The notes: a model not told the origin generated them from the letters alone. A stretch of 64,000 nt of DNA from Acanthosoma haemorrhoidale (GCA_930367205.1 OV884011.1:104275139-104339138), one strand, 5' to 3'. Shown: positions 36,224 to 49,600, numbered from the stretch's first letter. A program made the numbers and translations.

Positions 36224-37212
36224 CCATGATGGATGGGAGCCGACGCACGGGTGATGATAACCAAAGGGGTTTAGGTTTTGAAAACAACAACAATGAAACC
36301 TCAAAAAAATCAGAGATCAGATAATTCTTTAGATCTTCTAAAACTGAACAAGAGAGTAGATGAACCGATTCGGACATTTACTTAAAATGGTCCATGGAAG
36401 ACCATAATCATAAATCAGTCAATAGTTGAATGAAGTAATGGCAGAGAGAGGGAAAAGAGAAAATTGGTGGACGGGCGTGGAGAAACATGGAATAACAAAA
36501 TACCAAGGTTAGGATCGAGGGTCTCTCTGCTTTATAGGTGAAGGGATCATGAGCTTTAAGGGATGAAATATTTCTAACATAAATTGCATTTTTAATATTT
36601 AACTGCTACTGAACAGTGCTCATGGTGTATTTAGCACAGGTATCTTTAGGTAAGAATATCTTAGGAGCTTTTAGGGAACACCTAAATACTTTTCTCTTTT
36701 AAATATTAGATTTTATGTAGAAAGGAAGGGGTGCTATATTATGAGGCTCTAAAAAAGTTTAACTAAAGTAACTTTGTTGAACTATCCTGCTATTTTGGTC
36801 TGCTAGACATGTTTTATAGTATGACTTTTATAAAAATATATATTTTTCGTCTTAAAGCAAAGTAGGACGTCAATACTTATAATTATATGAGGACTAAGAA
36901 CAAAAATTAGCTGTGACTATTTGCGAGATTTACTCTGGTAAATCTTCGTTTAAGTTGCTGCAAGGTATATGTTTTGTGAATAACTTGAATTATATTGGAA
37001 GGCTGATTGTGGGCTGTTATATTTATAAATGTACCTCTCTGGTCTGCCCACGATTTATTTGGCAATGATACTTGGGCTTTCGGTAGCTATATGAATAAGA
37101 ATAGTGAGTGATCTGTTCTGAAGTATCGACTAAGGCAATACAATTTAGATAGTATTAAGACAGTCAAAATACTATATGAAATGCATATATAAATAATGAT
37201 TTATATAGATTA

Positions 37213-37243
37213 TTTATATTAATATTTATAATATTAATATAAA
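37213..37243. repeat. 31-bp AT palindrome, 14-bp arms
   Basis: Perfect 14-base arms (TTTATATTAATATT and its complement) flank a 3-base loop. It is a candidate instability site in pure AT sequence. Confidence 0.85.
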
Positions 37244-40108
37244 TATATAATATTTATAGTAATATTTAAAACTATTCTAAAAACAGCACCAAATTTAAAA
37301 ACAACGTTGCAAACTATAATAAGTTAAAATTCGTCTATTACTAAAATATTACGCAGAAACAATTCCGTTTCAAATATCGTTACCTCATAAATTAAATGTA
37401 TGAATGTCTCCTATTCGAACGCGATCGGATCTGTTACTTAATTGGCATTTGTGTTTATCTTCTCAGGTGAGCATGGCGAGGAGGGCCTCCCTCCCGGCAC
37501 CGGCGGGGATTTAATGCCCTCATGTCTGTTGAGATAATTATGAATATCCGCTTTGAGTTTAATCTCAGTATTTTGTAATCGGTTAATGTATTTTGTAATT
37601 GTCCCTTGCACCAAGCTGCAATTGAACGGTGGGAGAAGGATCTTCTTGGTGGTCAACTTCAGTTGCATGTCTGAAGAATTGCTACACAAGACAAGGCTAG
37701 GGACAAGAAATATCATTAAACCAATTGGAAAATATTAAGGTCTAACATCTATGGAATTGATACTGTGTAATATTTTAGTTAAAGATGAATTTTTAATTTA
37801 ACTTATTATAATGTGTAAGGTTGTTATAAAATTTTTTGGCGTTTTTCAAATAATATCAAGCATTAAAAGTCTATTATTGAATTTTATGTAATATTTTCCC
37901 ATAATGAATTAGATACTTGAGGATGGTGGTACAGCCGACGAAAGAGCTCTTATCATTGTAAAATGGATTGTGGGTAGACCATAGGGAAGTATTTTATTAT
38001 ATTGACTAGTTTCAAGAGATAGAAAAAAAAAGAGAAGTTATATATAGCTAGGAAGCAATGTAAATTGTAGATATTAAGTAACAGTGTTTTTGTTTCTTTT
38101 GGATTTAATATTTTGTGTGTTTGGTTTTTATTAATAAAGGCAAAAACAGAATAACGCAAGGTGTGCTGACCGGTGCAACAATCCCATTGCATCGGAATAC
38201 GCGCACCACAGGCGACGTAACCCGATTAGCTCGCTTCACGGGCTTGTGGGAAACCCAGTTTGAGGTTCACCTCAGGAAGGGGGTATTAAAAAAAAAAGTG
38301 TCAAGGGATAGATAAAATTATTGTTCCATAGTCCTGAAAGTAGCTCATATAATTCTTTAAAAAAAGATTTCCTTACATTTTATCCAAAAAACATATTATT
38401 TCCCTATGAAAATCGTTGTATTTAAGCATTATATTCATGGAATGCATTTTGATGACAAATATTTTTTTAAATATCACTAATCATTTTCTAATCCGTGTTT
38501 TATTAATTATCAGCTAATGTAAGATATACCCTTGACCCACCCAGACTTCCTGATCTCCGAACTGGTAGTACTAGTAGTCATTAGCTAATAGTTGATTTAA
38601 AATACCTTTCTTATTGGTTCTTCTCCAGGTGTCTCCATTTTCTTCTTATATCTCTTCCTCCGTTACAGTGGACTTTAGACTACAAAATAATCTCCATTCT
38701 CTAAGAAAGTGGATACCCCTTGAACAAAAACAATAAAGATACATGAAGTAAGGACGACCCTGGGAAGCTTAAAATCCACGATTGTGTAAAATACTTTAGG
38801 ATGTTTAAAATCCTTAGCTTCATTAATACATAATCATCATACAGCTACAATCATTAATAAACAAAAAAACAATAACAACAAAAAATAAACAATCATTAAT
38901 ACAGCTACATTAATAACATAAATATATATTGCTCGGTGAATCTAAATGGCCACCACTAGCAGACAAAAACCTGACCTGTCTTCTGTCTTCTTGGACCGTT
39001 TGTTTTGGGGCCATGACCTCTCTCTAATGTTGCCGTTTAGCTACTTAAGTTCCGGCCTTTGTCTTGATATTTACCGCCATTTGTCTTTTTTTTTTTAATT
39101 CCTTTAACTTTGTTTACCCTCGCGCAAAAGCAAAAATTAGCATTATACTTTAGTTGGGTTCGTTGTCCATTTAGTCTGAATCTCATGAATGACTGAATGA
39201 ATGAATTTACTTTTTATATTTCGAATTTCGCGTCGACATGCAGTCAATGGAAAAGATTATTGATAAATCCTCAGTTAATATTTATTTCTCCGTTTTTAAG
39301 GGCCGATACTTTTTTCCAGTAATGTAATAAAAAATAACAATTTTTTGTCGTGTTTGGAGATTCTCTATAATAATAAACGAAACGAAAAGAATAAGAGATA
39401 AAAATTAAACAAAAAAAAGTCAAATAGTACATTGTATCAAAAGGTTCTGTTTATTTGATGAATCCGTAGCAAGCAACTGTGTAGGACATGATTAAGGGTA
39501 ATCAAAAATATATACTACTTAAACTTTTAAGTAAATATATAGATAAAACCTAACTCACATTTTCATACATATTCTTTAATAAATAACAATTTAAATACAT
39601 GTTTAGGTATTACTTGTCATATTATATTTTGTATAGCTTTGATACAGTTACACTTAGAAACATAATAGTAGGAAAAATAAATAAAACCTACTCAATTACA
39701 AGATAAAGTAATAATAGAATGAATCAATAAACTCGTTCATAAATTAAATAAACATATTTATACAATAAAAATAAACGACTATTTAAAACGCATACTTAAA
39801 CAATACAATGCATAAGAAATTCCCAAAAAAATTAGTGGTAGAAGTTTCAAAAATAGTAGCGTGAAGCTTAATGAAGATAGTATGTATATGTTAAGTTTTC
39901 TTGTTGGTTGATCTCTTTAGTGAGAGTTTGTCACGATTACCTATTTCCTGAATTAAGGGCTTGTCTCATAAAATTCTGTTTTTCAAATGGAGTGTATATA
40001 AGTTGTTGGCAATTGAATGTCTGTTAACATTTCAGACAATCTTGTATAACGAGGGTATCCATTTATAATCTCTAAGAGGGAAATTCATTTCCTAATGGGG
40101 GATTTTAA

Positions 40109-40119
40109 CCCCCCCCCCC
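40109..40119. repeat. C11 homopolymer
   Basis: Eleven consecutive C, about 200 bp left of the MITE at 40315. Confidence 0.9.
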
Positions 40120-40314
40120 ACTGTCAGCGTTGGAGTCGAGTATTCTTATACTCAGGATTTCGTACTTACTTATCCATGCTTATCCATCGTCATAAATCTA
40201 TTGTTTTAAGTAATTAATTGGGATGTATGCAATATGTTTTTTTTAATCACTTGAGTAAATTCAGTCCTAAGCAGTGTTTACAATAGTTTACATAAAATAC
40301 AGCTAATGTTAACA

Positions 40315-40411
40315 TACGCAGGTGTGCTGAAAAGTTTCCGACCTCAACATGAAAATGATAATAATATAAATAAAAGCTTTGTTGGGTCGGAAACTTTTCA
40401 GACAACCCGTA
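40315..40411. mobile_element. 97-bp mariner-type MITE
   Basis: Flanked by TA and made almost entirely of two inverted arms sharing CTGAAAAGTTTCCGACC (left at about 40329-40345, right at about 40387-40403). The right end reads outward as TACGGGTTGTCTGAAAAG, a mariner-style terminus. No coding capacity, so it depended on a transposase supplied in trans. Its termini differ from those of the 33.8-kb mariner. Confidence 0.85.
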
Positions 40412-40413
40412 AT

Positions 40414-40428
40414 GGGGGGGGGGGGGGG
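40414..40428. repeat. G15 homopolymer beside the MITE
   Basis: Fifteen consecutive G starting three bases after the TA that closes the MITE. Confidence 0.9.
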
Positions 40429-40964
40429 TGTAAAACATCGGTCTAAACTCAGCCACTTTTTTGGCCTAATATTACAGTCTTGGATGTTCTAGATAAATCC
40501 TACCTATTCTTGCGGTTGTGATAAGAATCATGTCGTTCGAAAGATATTTCTCTCTCAACTTAACGTTGAGTACACTTCGCGGTTGATCGACGCATGAATG
40601 TTATTTTCGTCATCTCCCATTATCAAGCGTCAGTATTCAGGTTTGAAGACAGCATATATTTACTTTCAATGGCAAATTTGCGCTAATACATCTTGAAGCA
40701 TGAATATACTTAGTGTTTTGATGTGATCTGTGTGATAGTATCAGTGGTAGAGTTCGGCAGTATCGCCTGGGTCATTTAATATTTCATGGAAGAGGGACTG
40801 GCAAGTGCATTAGCCAATGGGAGGTATACTTAAAACCTCCATTTCAGTATTCAATTTTTAATTTCCTGACTTGGAACGTAGCGTGGGAGTTATGAGAAAA
40901 GCTTAGTTTAGCACGAGTTTTACAAGGAAATGTCTGTGTGTATATGGTTAAATTACTACGAACT

Positions 40965-41600
40965 TCTGCAACGGGAGCACGCGCTAACGCCATTAGTCTC
41001 GACAGATTTCCTGTTACCGTTAATAAAACTATGCCTTCCAGGTTTTCGGTCTTTTCTTATCCATATACACAATTTTTCCCTTCCTTTCAATCCAGTCTTC
41101 CTAGTTTTCTGGAAAAAACAACTTAATCCAACTATTAAAAACAATCCTCATTGCCCTATCTCCCTCCTTTTTAATCTCTCCAAACCTCTTGAAAGACGAG
41201 TCCAAACCTAAATCTCCAATTTTCTTGAGGTATCCTTTCCAATCTGGTTTCTGTGCCGGTAACTCCACTAAATCTGTAATAGTTGATATTACTAGTGACT
41301 TATATGCCGCTATCAATCAACAACAACTTTCGGTCTTAATTATCCTAGATTTCTCCACAGTGTTGTATACCACATACCACACAATGCTTCTTTCCGAGAT
41401 ACAATGATTAACCTCCAGTCGTTCACAAGTAGTTGCTACCCCTATCAACCCCAACGTTCTTCCCATACTAAATCCTCGTGTGTAGGATGGATCTTTTATC
41501 CCGTTCTTTTCGGTGTTTACAAACAGCCCAGAGACCTCCTAAAACCACATTTTTATCCCCTCCCTCGCAGTTTTGTCGTCCAAATAAAACGAAAGAGTCT
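40965..41600 (+). mobile_element. CR1-like LINE reverse transcriptase scrap
   Basis: Decayed plus-strand frames follow the order of a CR1/L2-type reverse transcriptase. GARANAISLDRF and the IHNFSLPFNPVFLVFWKK block match domain 1-2 (usual form THIFNFSL..GVFP..WK); CPISLLFNLSKPLER follows (usual FRPISLLP.LSKALE). QSGFCAGNSTKSVI and LSVLIILDFSTVLYTTYHTM come next (motif A, usual LLDFSKAFDTVDH). FYPVLFGVYKQ at about 41490-41530 matches the GS.LGPVLFGVYIND region. Stops split it and motif C is not found. The motif A Asp remains, but AFD is altered to VLY. Confidence 0.7.
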
Positions 41601-41640
41601 TGGGAAGTCCCCCAACTCCTCCATCAGCCGCATCACCGTA

Positions 41641-41710
41641 GGTGACGTAGGCCACCGCCAGTGTAGGCTGAACAAGAGCGCGAGAGTCATAGACGCTCAC
41701 AAATAAAAAA
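41641..41710 (+). repeat. Duplicated block A (copy 1)
   Basis: GGTGACGTAGGCCACCGCCA onward to GACGCTCACAAATAAAAAA is repeated at 42438-42501 with a seven-base loss. It lies just after the CR1-like scrap and may be part of a LINE 3' end. Confidence 0.85.
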
Positions 41711-41828
41711 CTGCTAACAAAACCCCTTTAGTAAATGGACAAAAATATTTAAGGGAGCTACGAGGGATTTAAATTTACATCTGTATCGAGAATGCATTAC
41801 ACACATCAAACAAAACTATTTTATTTAC

Positions 41829-41940
41829 TGTATTTTGAATTAATTTTAACATTGAAAATCAAACAATTCCGTTGATAGATATTATTAGGACAATTTGTCC
41901 AAACATAATTGTGGACAAACATAAAGAACAGAATATAGAC
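41829..41940 (+). repeat. Duplicated block B (copy 1)
   Basis: TATTTTGAATTAATTTTAAC onward to AAAGAACAGAATATA recurs at 42219-42300. This copy has an extra segment that contains an inverted pair TTGTCC/GGACAA. Confidence 0.8.
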
Positions 41941-42218
41941 GATGTCAGATACAAACCAATCCTGTTAGGGAACAGCTCGGGTTGTTTTATTATCTGGACA
42001 TATGATGGGATATTTACTAAGGTAGACAACAGGCCAAGGGTTACTACCTGTAATCGAATCTTTCAGGGGTTTCCGTACCTTATTTGATGAAACCGTATTA
42101 GGGTGTATCAGATCATCTCGGGCAACATATGGAGCCAGTTGTATCTCTGTCGTTCGTGAAGGTACTTCAAAAACTTATTTAACTTAGGAATTATAAAAAA
42201 AAAAATTACTGGATTTCT

Positions 42219-42300
42219 TGTATTTTGAATTATTTTAACATTGAACATCAAACAATGCCGTTAATTAATAGGACAAACGTTGTAAAGAACAGAATATACA
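42219..42300 (+). repeat. Duplicated block B (copy 2)
   Basis: Second copy of block B, in the same orientation, about 390 bp from the first. Confidence 0.8.
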
Positions 42301-42437
42301 GGACAATAGTAGGAAAAATCTAATAAAAACCTACTCAACAAAACGTCATTAATAATGACTAGTCTCGTGCAACCTCCGAAAAATCAACAGTGAATGTACT
42401 CTATCTCAAGTAACCACCAAGAAGCGTTGGTTTTTAT

Positions 42438-42501
42438 GGTGACGTAGGCCACCGCCAGTGGAGGCTGAACAAGAGCCATAGACGCTCACAAATAAAAAAA
42501 G
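42438..42501 (+). repeat. Duplicated block A (copy 2)
   Basis: Second copy of block A, same orientation, about 797 bp from the first. The A spacing (797) and B spacing (390) differ, so the blocks were not copied in one simple tandem duplication. Confidence 0.85.
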
Positions 42502-42593
42502 AATAACGAACATTATATTTATAAAATATATTAATATTACCGACTAAATATTAATAATTACACGTTGAGGCCCGTAATCCTCCTGCTATAAAA

Positions 42594-42862
42594 ATTATTA
42601 GTCAATGATAAAAGATAGGGACAGGACCAGGGTTCAAACCTGACTCGCTTATCTTCGGCCGAACCCCTTCCAAGTTAGATATCCCTTCCTGTGCCGTTAA
42701 GCCAGTCAGTTTATAATTTGGTTTTCAGAGATTGACAAGACCAGCTGAAGAGATTAGACATTGACTTAAGCTGACGGGTCGCAGGGATAGCTCATGGAGG
42801 CCATGGTGTCGCGGGTTTGAACCCTGGTACTGTCACTATCTTTTATCTTTTGCTAATGATTA
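42594..42862. mobile_element. Head-to-head pair of tRNA-like SINE copies
   Basis: The outer arms (about 42594-42640 and 42813-42862) are inverted repeats of about 48 bp that include GATAAAAGATAG, GACAG and ACCAGGGTTCAAACC. On the plus strand the right copy has an A-box-like ATAGCTCATGG at 42787-42797 and a B-box-like GGGTTTGAACCC at 42813-42824, the spacing of a tRNA Pol III promoter. The left copy on the minus strand has the same B box and a more divergent A box. A related third copy lies at 54361-54475. This is best read as two tRNA-derived SINEs inserted in opposite orientation. Neither half folds into a full tRNA, so these are not tRNA genes. Confidence 0.6.
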
Positions 42863-43593
42863 TAAGACAGTCCATCACTTTGCCGAGTCGATTGTATTAC
42901 AAACTCGATCGAGATAAAAATAACAGCTATTAATTATATAATACTGTGTCTATGCTATTATTGTTACCTAATTGACTTATCTAAATCATTTGTCAATACT
43001 TGTACTACATTTCTATCTCACTTTTAAGACATACACTAATTAATTATTAATGTAATATTCTCTGTTAAACGATTAGAGTGCCATTACAGAGCCTTTGTCA
43101 CATCTATCTCAATTTCCCATTTTTTGTCTTTTCTAGCTATAGAGATAATCGTTTTATAGATTTAATCGTTCAAAAACTACTATAACCCTATGTGTTTAAT
43201 TTTCATGGCTTCCACCAGTTTTCTTGTTTTCAAAAAAAAACCTTTATATCTCGCGGAAAAATAACTTTAGTGTTTTTTTCTAATTAAGTGACACTGCTTG
43301 GTCGGGGTGGGATGTGCCTTCTGGGCACCAACTCTTTCGCTATTTTACTTATCTCTCTGTGTATCCTCTTGGACGTCTTAAATTCATTAATTTCATTCAA
43401 TAGGACCTAACCTTTGAGCCTTGAACCAGACCATGAACACTCGCAGCGTTGACTTTGGTTATTGATATTTGACTACTATCCGCTAGCCGTATATAGCGAC
43501 AGGCCTTACCAGTGCTTTACATGTGTTGGTATGTCATGAGAGCAACTGTTCGGAATATTTATGATCCAATGGGTTCTGCCGGGTTAGCACTGG

Positions 43594-43669
43594 TTTCGTG
43601 AATCACGAAAGTGAGGGACATCAGCTAGCTCGTGTTCGCAGCCGTTTACGAAAAGAAATATTCGTAAAC
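43594..43669. repeat. Two consecutive small hairpins
   Basis: TTTCGTG/CACGAAA (43594-43610, 3-base loop) is followed by GTTTACGAA/TTCGTAAAC (43644-43669, 8-base loop). Both contain a CG-bearing stem in AT-rich surroundings. Function unknown. Confidence 0.7.
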
Positions 43670-46600
43670 CGTTCACATTATTTGGCATTTCACTCGAATT
43701 GTAAAGACAAAACTAATTTTAATGTGATTATTTTCCTTAATCCATATTGAGAGTATCAATAATACTCACTTACGCCCCGTGGGAACCCGGCAATATTGAT
43801 TTTTAAACTTCACCTAATTGATGACGATATTAAATATTTGAGTTTTATTGCAAAATTATAAGTTTACGTACACGACTTTGTTCCGTTGTGTTTTCTTGAT
43901 AATATTTACATAATATATATTATATTATATACATATTAATTATTTATTATATAAACCACATCTGTGAAAATAAACATATAAATATGTAAACAAACGAAAA
44001 TTTCCAAGTCATTAAAGATTCCACTACAAATCAAACAGTGAAATTATGAACGCATAATGTTTGAAAAATCGGAGAATTCCTTTTCTTTAATTATGTATTT
44101 CGGTGTGGTGAATGGAATGAGACCGTTCTCACCTCGATGGAAGCTTTAACTTTGTTGAAAGTTTATTTGTAAAAGAATAATTGCTGTTAAAGTCATAGTT
44201 TTTTAATTGAGTAATATATTAGCTTATTTTTCAATTTTGGAAAGTAGTAAATATATTCTCATTTTGAATTAACAAAAAAAGTCAAAATAAAAAACAGGAC
44301 TCCTAATAGTAACATCAATCTAGTTAACGACATAAATGCCGAATATTGTGCAGCTTCACTCATCATTTCGTCCTCTGTGCAAGTGTGTCTCAAATACTAC
44401 TGCTTAGTATGTTTTGAAAAATCTCCTATTTTTATCCTCTCTTTATACATCTGGCGCTTAAATTTTATACCGGTGGTGGATGAGGGTTGTCAAATCCCGT
44501 GCAAATATGGTGCTAGTACCGTAGGGTATAATCTCATTTGTTTGTCGATTTAAATTACCCGACTCTTCCTATCTGCTATCCCTGCCAGTAGAACGTGCCT
44601 TAACATCGTTAAGGGTTTTCACCAGGAGAGAAGAGTAAGTTACAATAAAGTTACATTAAGAGGATACTATCGACTGGAGAGCGGTAGGGAAATGTCGGCT
44701 GTGTGGTTGGCAAGACTGGCCCGTAGTCGGTCCCAGACCCAGTAATGGCCGACACGGCGAGGGCTCCACGCCCATGCTAGGTGGAATATGTGCGACAGCG
44801 AATCTTCCTCGGGCTGCTTCTTTACCAGGAAGGTACTTACTACATATCACTAATCAACTCTTCTTGCTTACTAGTAACCGACGATTAATGTAATAATTGC
44901 CGATCCCGACACTAATTCCCTGTGGTACGGGGTAAATTTCCCTCCGATTTGGCTAATAAATTCCCCGCAAGTGCACGGATCTTATTTGATGTAATTCATA
45001 TTGCGATATATTTTTTGATTAATGTAGAAGTATATACAATCATTTTATTTATTTTGATATAATTTATAACATCTTCAAACTGGATTTATAAAAAAAAAAT
45101 CAAATAAAAGTTTGACGGTATCAACATATCTATGACCTTATAGTTATGTAAAATTTTTGGTTATATTGAATAATAGAGAAGAAATATATAATTGTGATTT
45201 TGACCGAGTCATTTTGTCATTTACCATTTTTTATTCTCAAACTATATTAATATAAGTATACTAATTCAAAATTATTCTATATTTTTACATAATATTATAA
45301 TTAGCACCCTACATTTATATTAGTTCATAACATTCCTATGTTTGTAAGTAAATACTCGCTATCCAATATATAATTTTATTTAAAGGTAGAGCAATATCGC
45401 AGAACGATTTTCGCTGGTACTATCCAATATGGGGAAGGAAGCTTGCTTGCATAAAGGCTCTCACTCGCTCAAGCTAACCTCCTTATCAAGAACAGCAAGT
45501 TTATCAGTTTGTTTAATGGTAACAGGTTTTACTGCCTCCCCCTTAAATAAATATTTATGTATTTGTTTGTATATGTCGATCACGCATTTACTGATCGTTC
45601 TGATAGTTCTATTGAATCATTTCCTGACTCATCGGAGTTTTCTAGAAATTTATCGTTAATTCATTGACGATAGGAAATTTTCGGTCATATATGTGGTTTT
45701 AGAAAACGTTTGCTATTCTTTCGGCTTATCCCCTCCCCCCCCCCCCCATTGTGGTTAGTTAATAGGAACGGTGAAGTGATCTTTTGGCTAAGTAAATATA
45801 GCTGACTTATTGACGAACTAATTTTCGTATTGTATGAGTGTAGGAAGTCAATATCTTAGATAATAGTGACTCCCCCCAACAATAGTATTTATAAATACCA
45901 TGTACATTTTCATATCTTAATGCTGTTCCTATTGTTTAGTTCATAGTTAGTCGAGGAGTTTAATAAGAGTGAATGATTTGTTAACCGTAAGTGCATCAGT
46001 GGGTATTCGGTTACAATAATGGTCTCAGACTTTGAAGTTAACTAAATTGAAATTCAATTTTGATTATATGACATAGATTGATTTTGAAACTACGATTGGC
46101 TTGAATAAGGCCATGTTACACAATTTAGGGTTAGGGACCTGATAAAGTCATAACATTACTGGTTGAAATGATGTAAATTTATAAATGTGATGAAACATAT
46201 CATCGATTTATAACGATTTCTTTCTCAAAATATTTTTAACAAAAGTTATTTTAGTACATTCAAGAAATTATGATGATTATGAATGCATAAGCTGTAGAAT
46301 TGTTTGCCTACTAAGAAACTACTTAGTACGATTTTTTTGTTAAATAAATGACACTTAGAAGTTATTATCACCGCTCCCCTGTTACTGCAGGAAGTTCTAT
46401 AATATCTAAAGAATTATTTTTTGATTTTTCTTAATATACTACGTTTGTCGACTTATAAAATATCTAGTATAATTTTTATTTTTTTCTTGCTATAAGGTTT
46501 GGTAAATGTGTTCCACAGATCTTAAATCATATATTGTAGATTTTATTTGGCTTGGTCTGGGGTTGACTGTGGTTTTTCCTGATTTTCATCCCCGACGAAT

Positions 46601-49600
46601 GACTTCTTCCGGCAGAGTGTTCCGAAAAAACTCAAGACTTCCCCGATGAAAAAGACAAAGAAAAGGGAAACGATACTTAATATTTATTAACACCACCCCC
46701 CTCCCACCAATCTCCTCGACTGCACAACGACGTCAACAGGTCTGAGACTGACAAAATGGCGATTGTGATTGATACTCCGACAGATATTAGCTGTGTCAAC
46801 AATAGCAATCGTATATCGTTTTTCCATCGTCGCTTATCGATTTTCCATCACGATTGTCTTCACCTCCCCAGCCACCCCAACGATTTTTCATTATCGAATA
46901 TCTTCACGCCTTACCCTCGTATTTATTGTTTTGCCGTATTTATTGTTGTAGGAATTGATGTTTGCAAAAATTTGCACCAGTTTCATTATTCGATAAAATA
47001 GTATTGTTCTAATATAGGTTACTTATAGATAATGATTCAATTCCTTTGTAATAATATAATTATCTTTCCCTTTTGCGACAACGAACTATTTTTTACTCTA
47101 TTTTTTTAAGATTACCTTAGTGTGAAAACATGTAGTTGAACATCCTAATGATAATTAGAGACAAACATGTATATTCAAATTTGTGTTTTAAAATTGACTA
47201 AAATTTAAATATCGGTGAAGTTATTGTTTATATATTTTCAATTTATTACTCCATAGGTTATTATACAGTTCAGTTCTGAATATTGAATTTATCTGCTGTT
47301 GTTATAAGATATTATTCCCTTACGACAAACTTTTTTTTTATTGATCAAGTCCTTTTAAATGATGTATGTTGTTCGTATGAGCCATTATTTTAGCTATTAT
47401 ATTTCCTTATTTATAAAACGTTGCCTAACAGGTAAATTACCTCCTAAAAAGATATTTTATTATATGCTTTCTCGTTTGTATAGGTTTTGCTTGATGCAAT
47501 TGATGAGGGGCCCAGCATTAGCTAGACAAACAGTGATTTTATCAGTTACAGGCAGCTTTCTAAATTAGAAGATTGGAAGAAGATTAGATATGCCATCTTG
47601 TCTTTAATCGCAAACTCACCCCTGCCAAAAATATTGTAATTACAATTCTGTATTATTCGCATCTATACATAATAAATGAGGAAAGTTATAACGTTTTGAG
47701 GAAAGTTTAGTTAGGTTCTAACCTAAATAAAGTACTACTAAGTAAGAATGTACTGTATGATCTGATTCCATGCAGCCAATAATCTTTAGCACCTTGGTAC
47801 TTATTTTTATAAGTTTTATAAGGTAGATGTTTGGGGTACATTTTACAAGCAGAATATACGTGATTATACTAAAAAAAAATTAGCTTTGTCTCTTAACAAC
47901 AGTGAATAACTGCCCAACATACAAACATATTATTTTTACGTCTTCAATGTTTACAGCATTGCGAGGTCTGCGCACGCTCCTCTGTGGCGATCTAATTTAT
48001 TACCTATAATTTACTTTTATCAGTGTGTACCTTTGTATATATGATTTTCCTACCTAGATCACGTATACTCCTACATTTCTTCTACAAAATGTAATGCTTC
48101 ATTGCGTGAAATGCAATAAGAAATCGTGCAGTGTAAAAAATAAACAAAGACATTATACCTAGGGATGCTAAAACTAAGTAGGCAGTTCACATTTTGAAAT
48201 TTTTGTTTCTTCATTGTTAAACCACCCCGATTTTTTTTCTGTTGGGATGATATTAAGATGTTCTGGATTTTCGATTTTTTATAATACACCCCCTAACATT
48301 TTTTAATGTTGAAAATTGCAATTACCGAACATGTGATCTCTCCTTTGGCCAATGAGAGTGAGTCAGATGACGTTGAGGAGGGGAAGTTTAGTTTACGCCT
48401 AGTCTTGAGTGAGGGTGGTGCTCCCGTTCATAGTGATCGGTTATTACAGAACAATTATACTAATGAGTAAAGAATAGTTCCACTATTAACATAGTGGTGG
48501 GGGCTGTTTCAAGAAAAAGCACAGCACCATCGAATCATTGGACATACCGACGACCTTAAAAATGAAAATTGGAAACGAGATATGTTACAATATATCATAC
48601 ATATATATATATGGTGGATTAAGACTTTTTCTAGAAATCTTTTCCCCGTGTGTCTGTTAGGTCTGGTCTGTGTGCGTCGTGTCTCTTGTTCAAAATAGAG
48701 ACAATTTTCCCTGAAGGTCTCATTTATATATAACATTATTATAGATAAGGAATACATGAAAAAATTATCTAACTCCATAAAATACATTATTCTATTACAA
48801 TAAATAATTTGACGTCTTGCTTAAGAATATATAGTTTGGTTTTGTTATTTTAAGTTATACATAATTTTTAAAATAACTTTTGGTGGATGACATTTTGCAA
48901 GGTAGTTGTATTTGACGCGCCAATGATGCTAAAACCTTATCAATTCCTTAAGAAGTAAGGTAGTGTAATTAATAGGTTACGCAGCGATTAAAAAAAAAGT
49001 CTTAACCACCCTATTATTATATTATAAAGCCATTTGAAAATCTTGCATCTGATAAAATAAATTTATATCTATTCTCTAGTATTTAGATAAGATTGTTCAG
49101 ATTCTGAAACGCTACTCAAACATGTGATGTGAGGTAAACTCACCTTTCGTTGGCCGATGAACACGACACATCTTCTGCCAGTGATCAAAGCGTCTCTCTA
49201 GTACGCCTTAACACTTCGACGCCCGCCCACCTAACTTGACCTTCAACCAACTTAGGGATTTTTTTATTGTTTTTTGTTTTCTTATCGATATTAACAAGAC
49301 AAAACTAATAGCACAGAAATAATTTTATTTATTAACTGTAGACTGTAGTAGCCGTTTATAAAATAACAAAACCTGTATATAATGTAGCGATGCTACAGGA
49401 AATACAAGATTGATTTGTAAATGGATTCGCCTGAGGATCTATAATTATATATAATTATCTGTAAATTTAAAGGGGCTATGAAAACAAGGGGGGAGGAAAA
49501 AAAAAACATTTTGCGGGGTATTTCTGCAAATAAATGGAGAAAACTCACGCTACAGTTAGATGTCTTAAAAAAAGGAGTAGTATAATAAATATAATAAAAC

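Larger units (their letters stand above)
35058..40108. other. Long intergenic or intronic stretch; palindromes only
   Basis: No gene was recognised. Two AT-rich near-perfect palindromes stand out (36197-36223 and 37213-37243). A GC-richer patch at about 38150-38285 has an open plus frame (RITQGVLTGATIPLHRN and onward) without known motifs. Confidence 0.4.

Noticed and set aside
42770..42840. A and B boxes considered as a functional tRNA gene
   Set aside because: No full acceptor or anticodon stem; repeat copies nearby favour a SINE.
46756..47001. 81-codon plus-strand frame
   Set aside because: Built from repeated ATCG/TTTTCCATC patterns with no protein signature.
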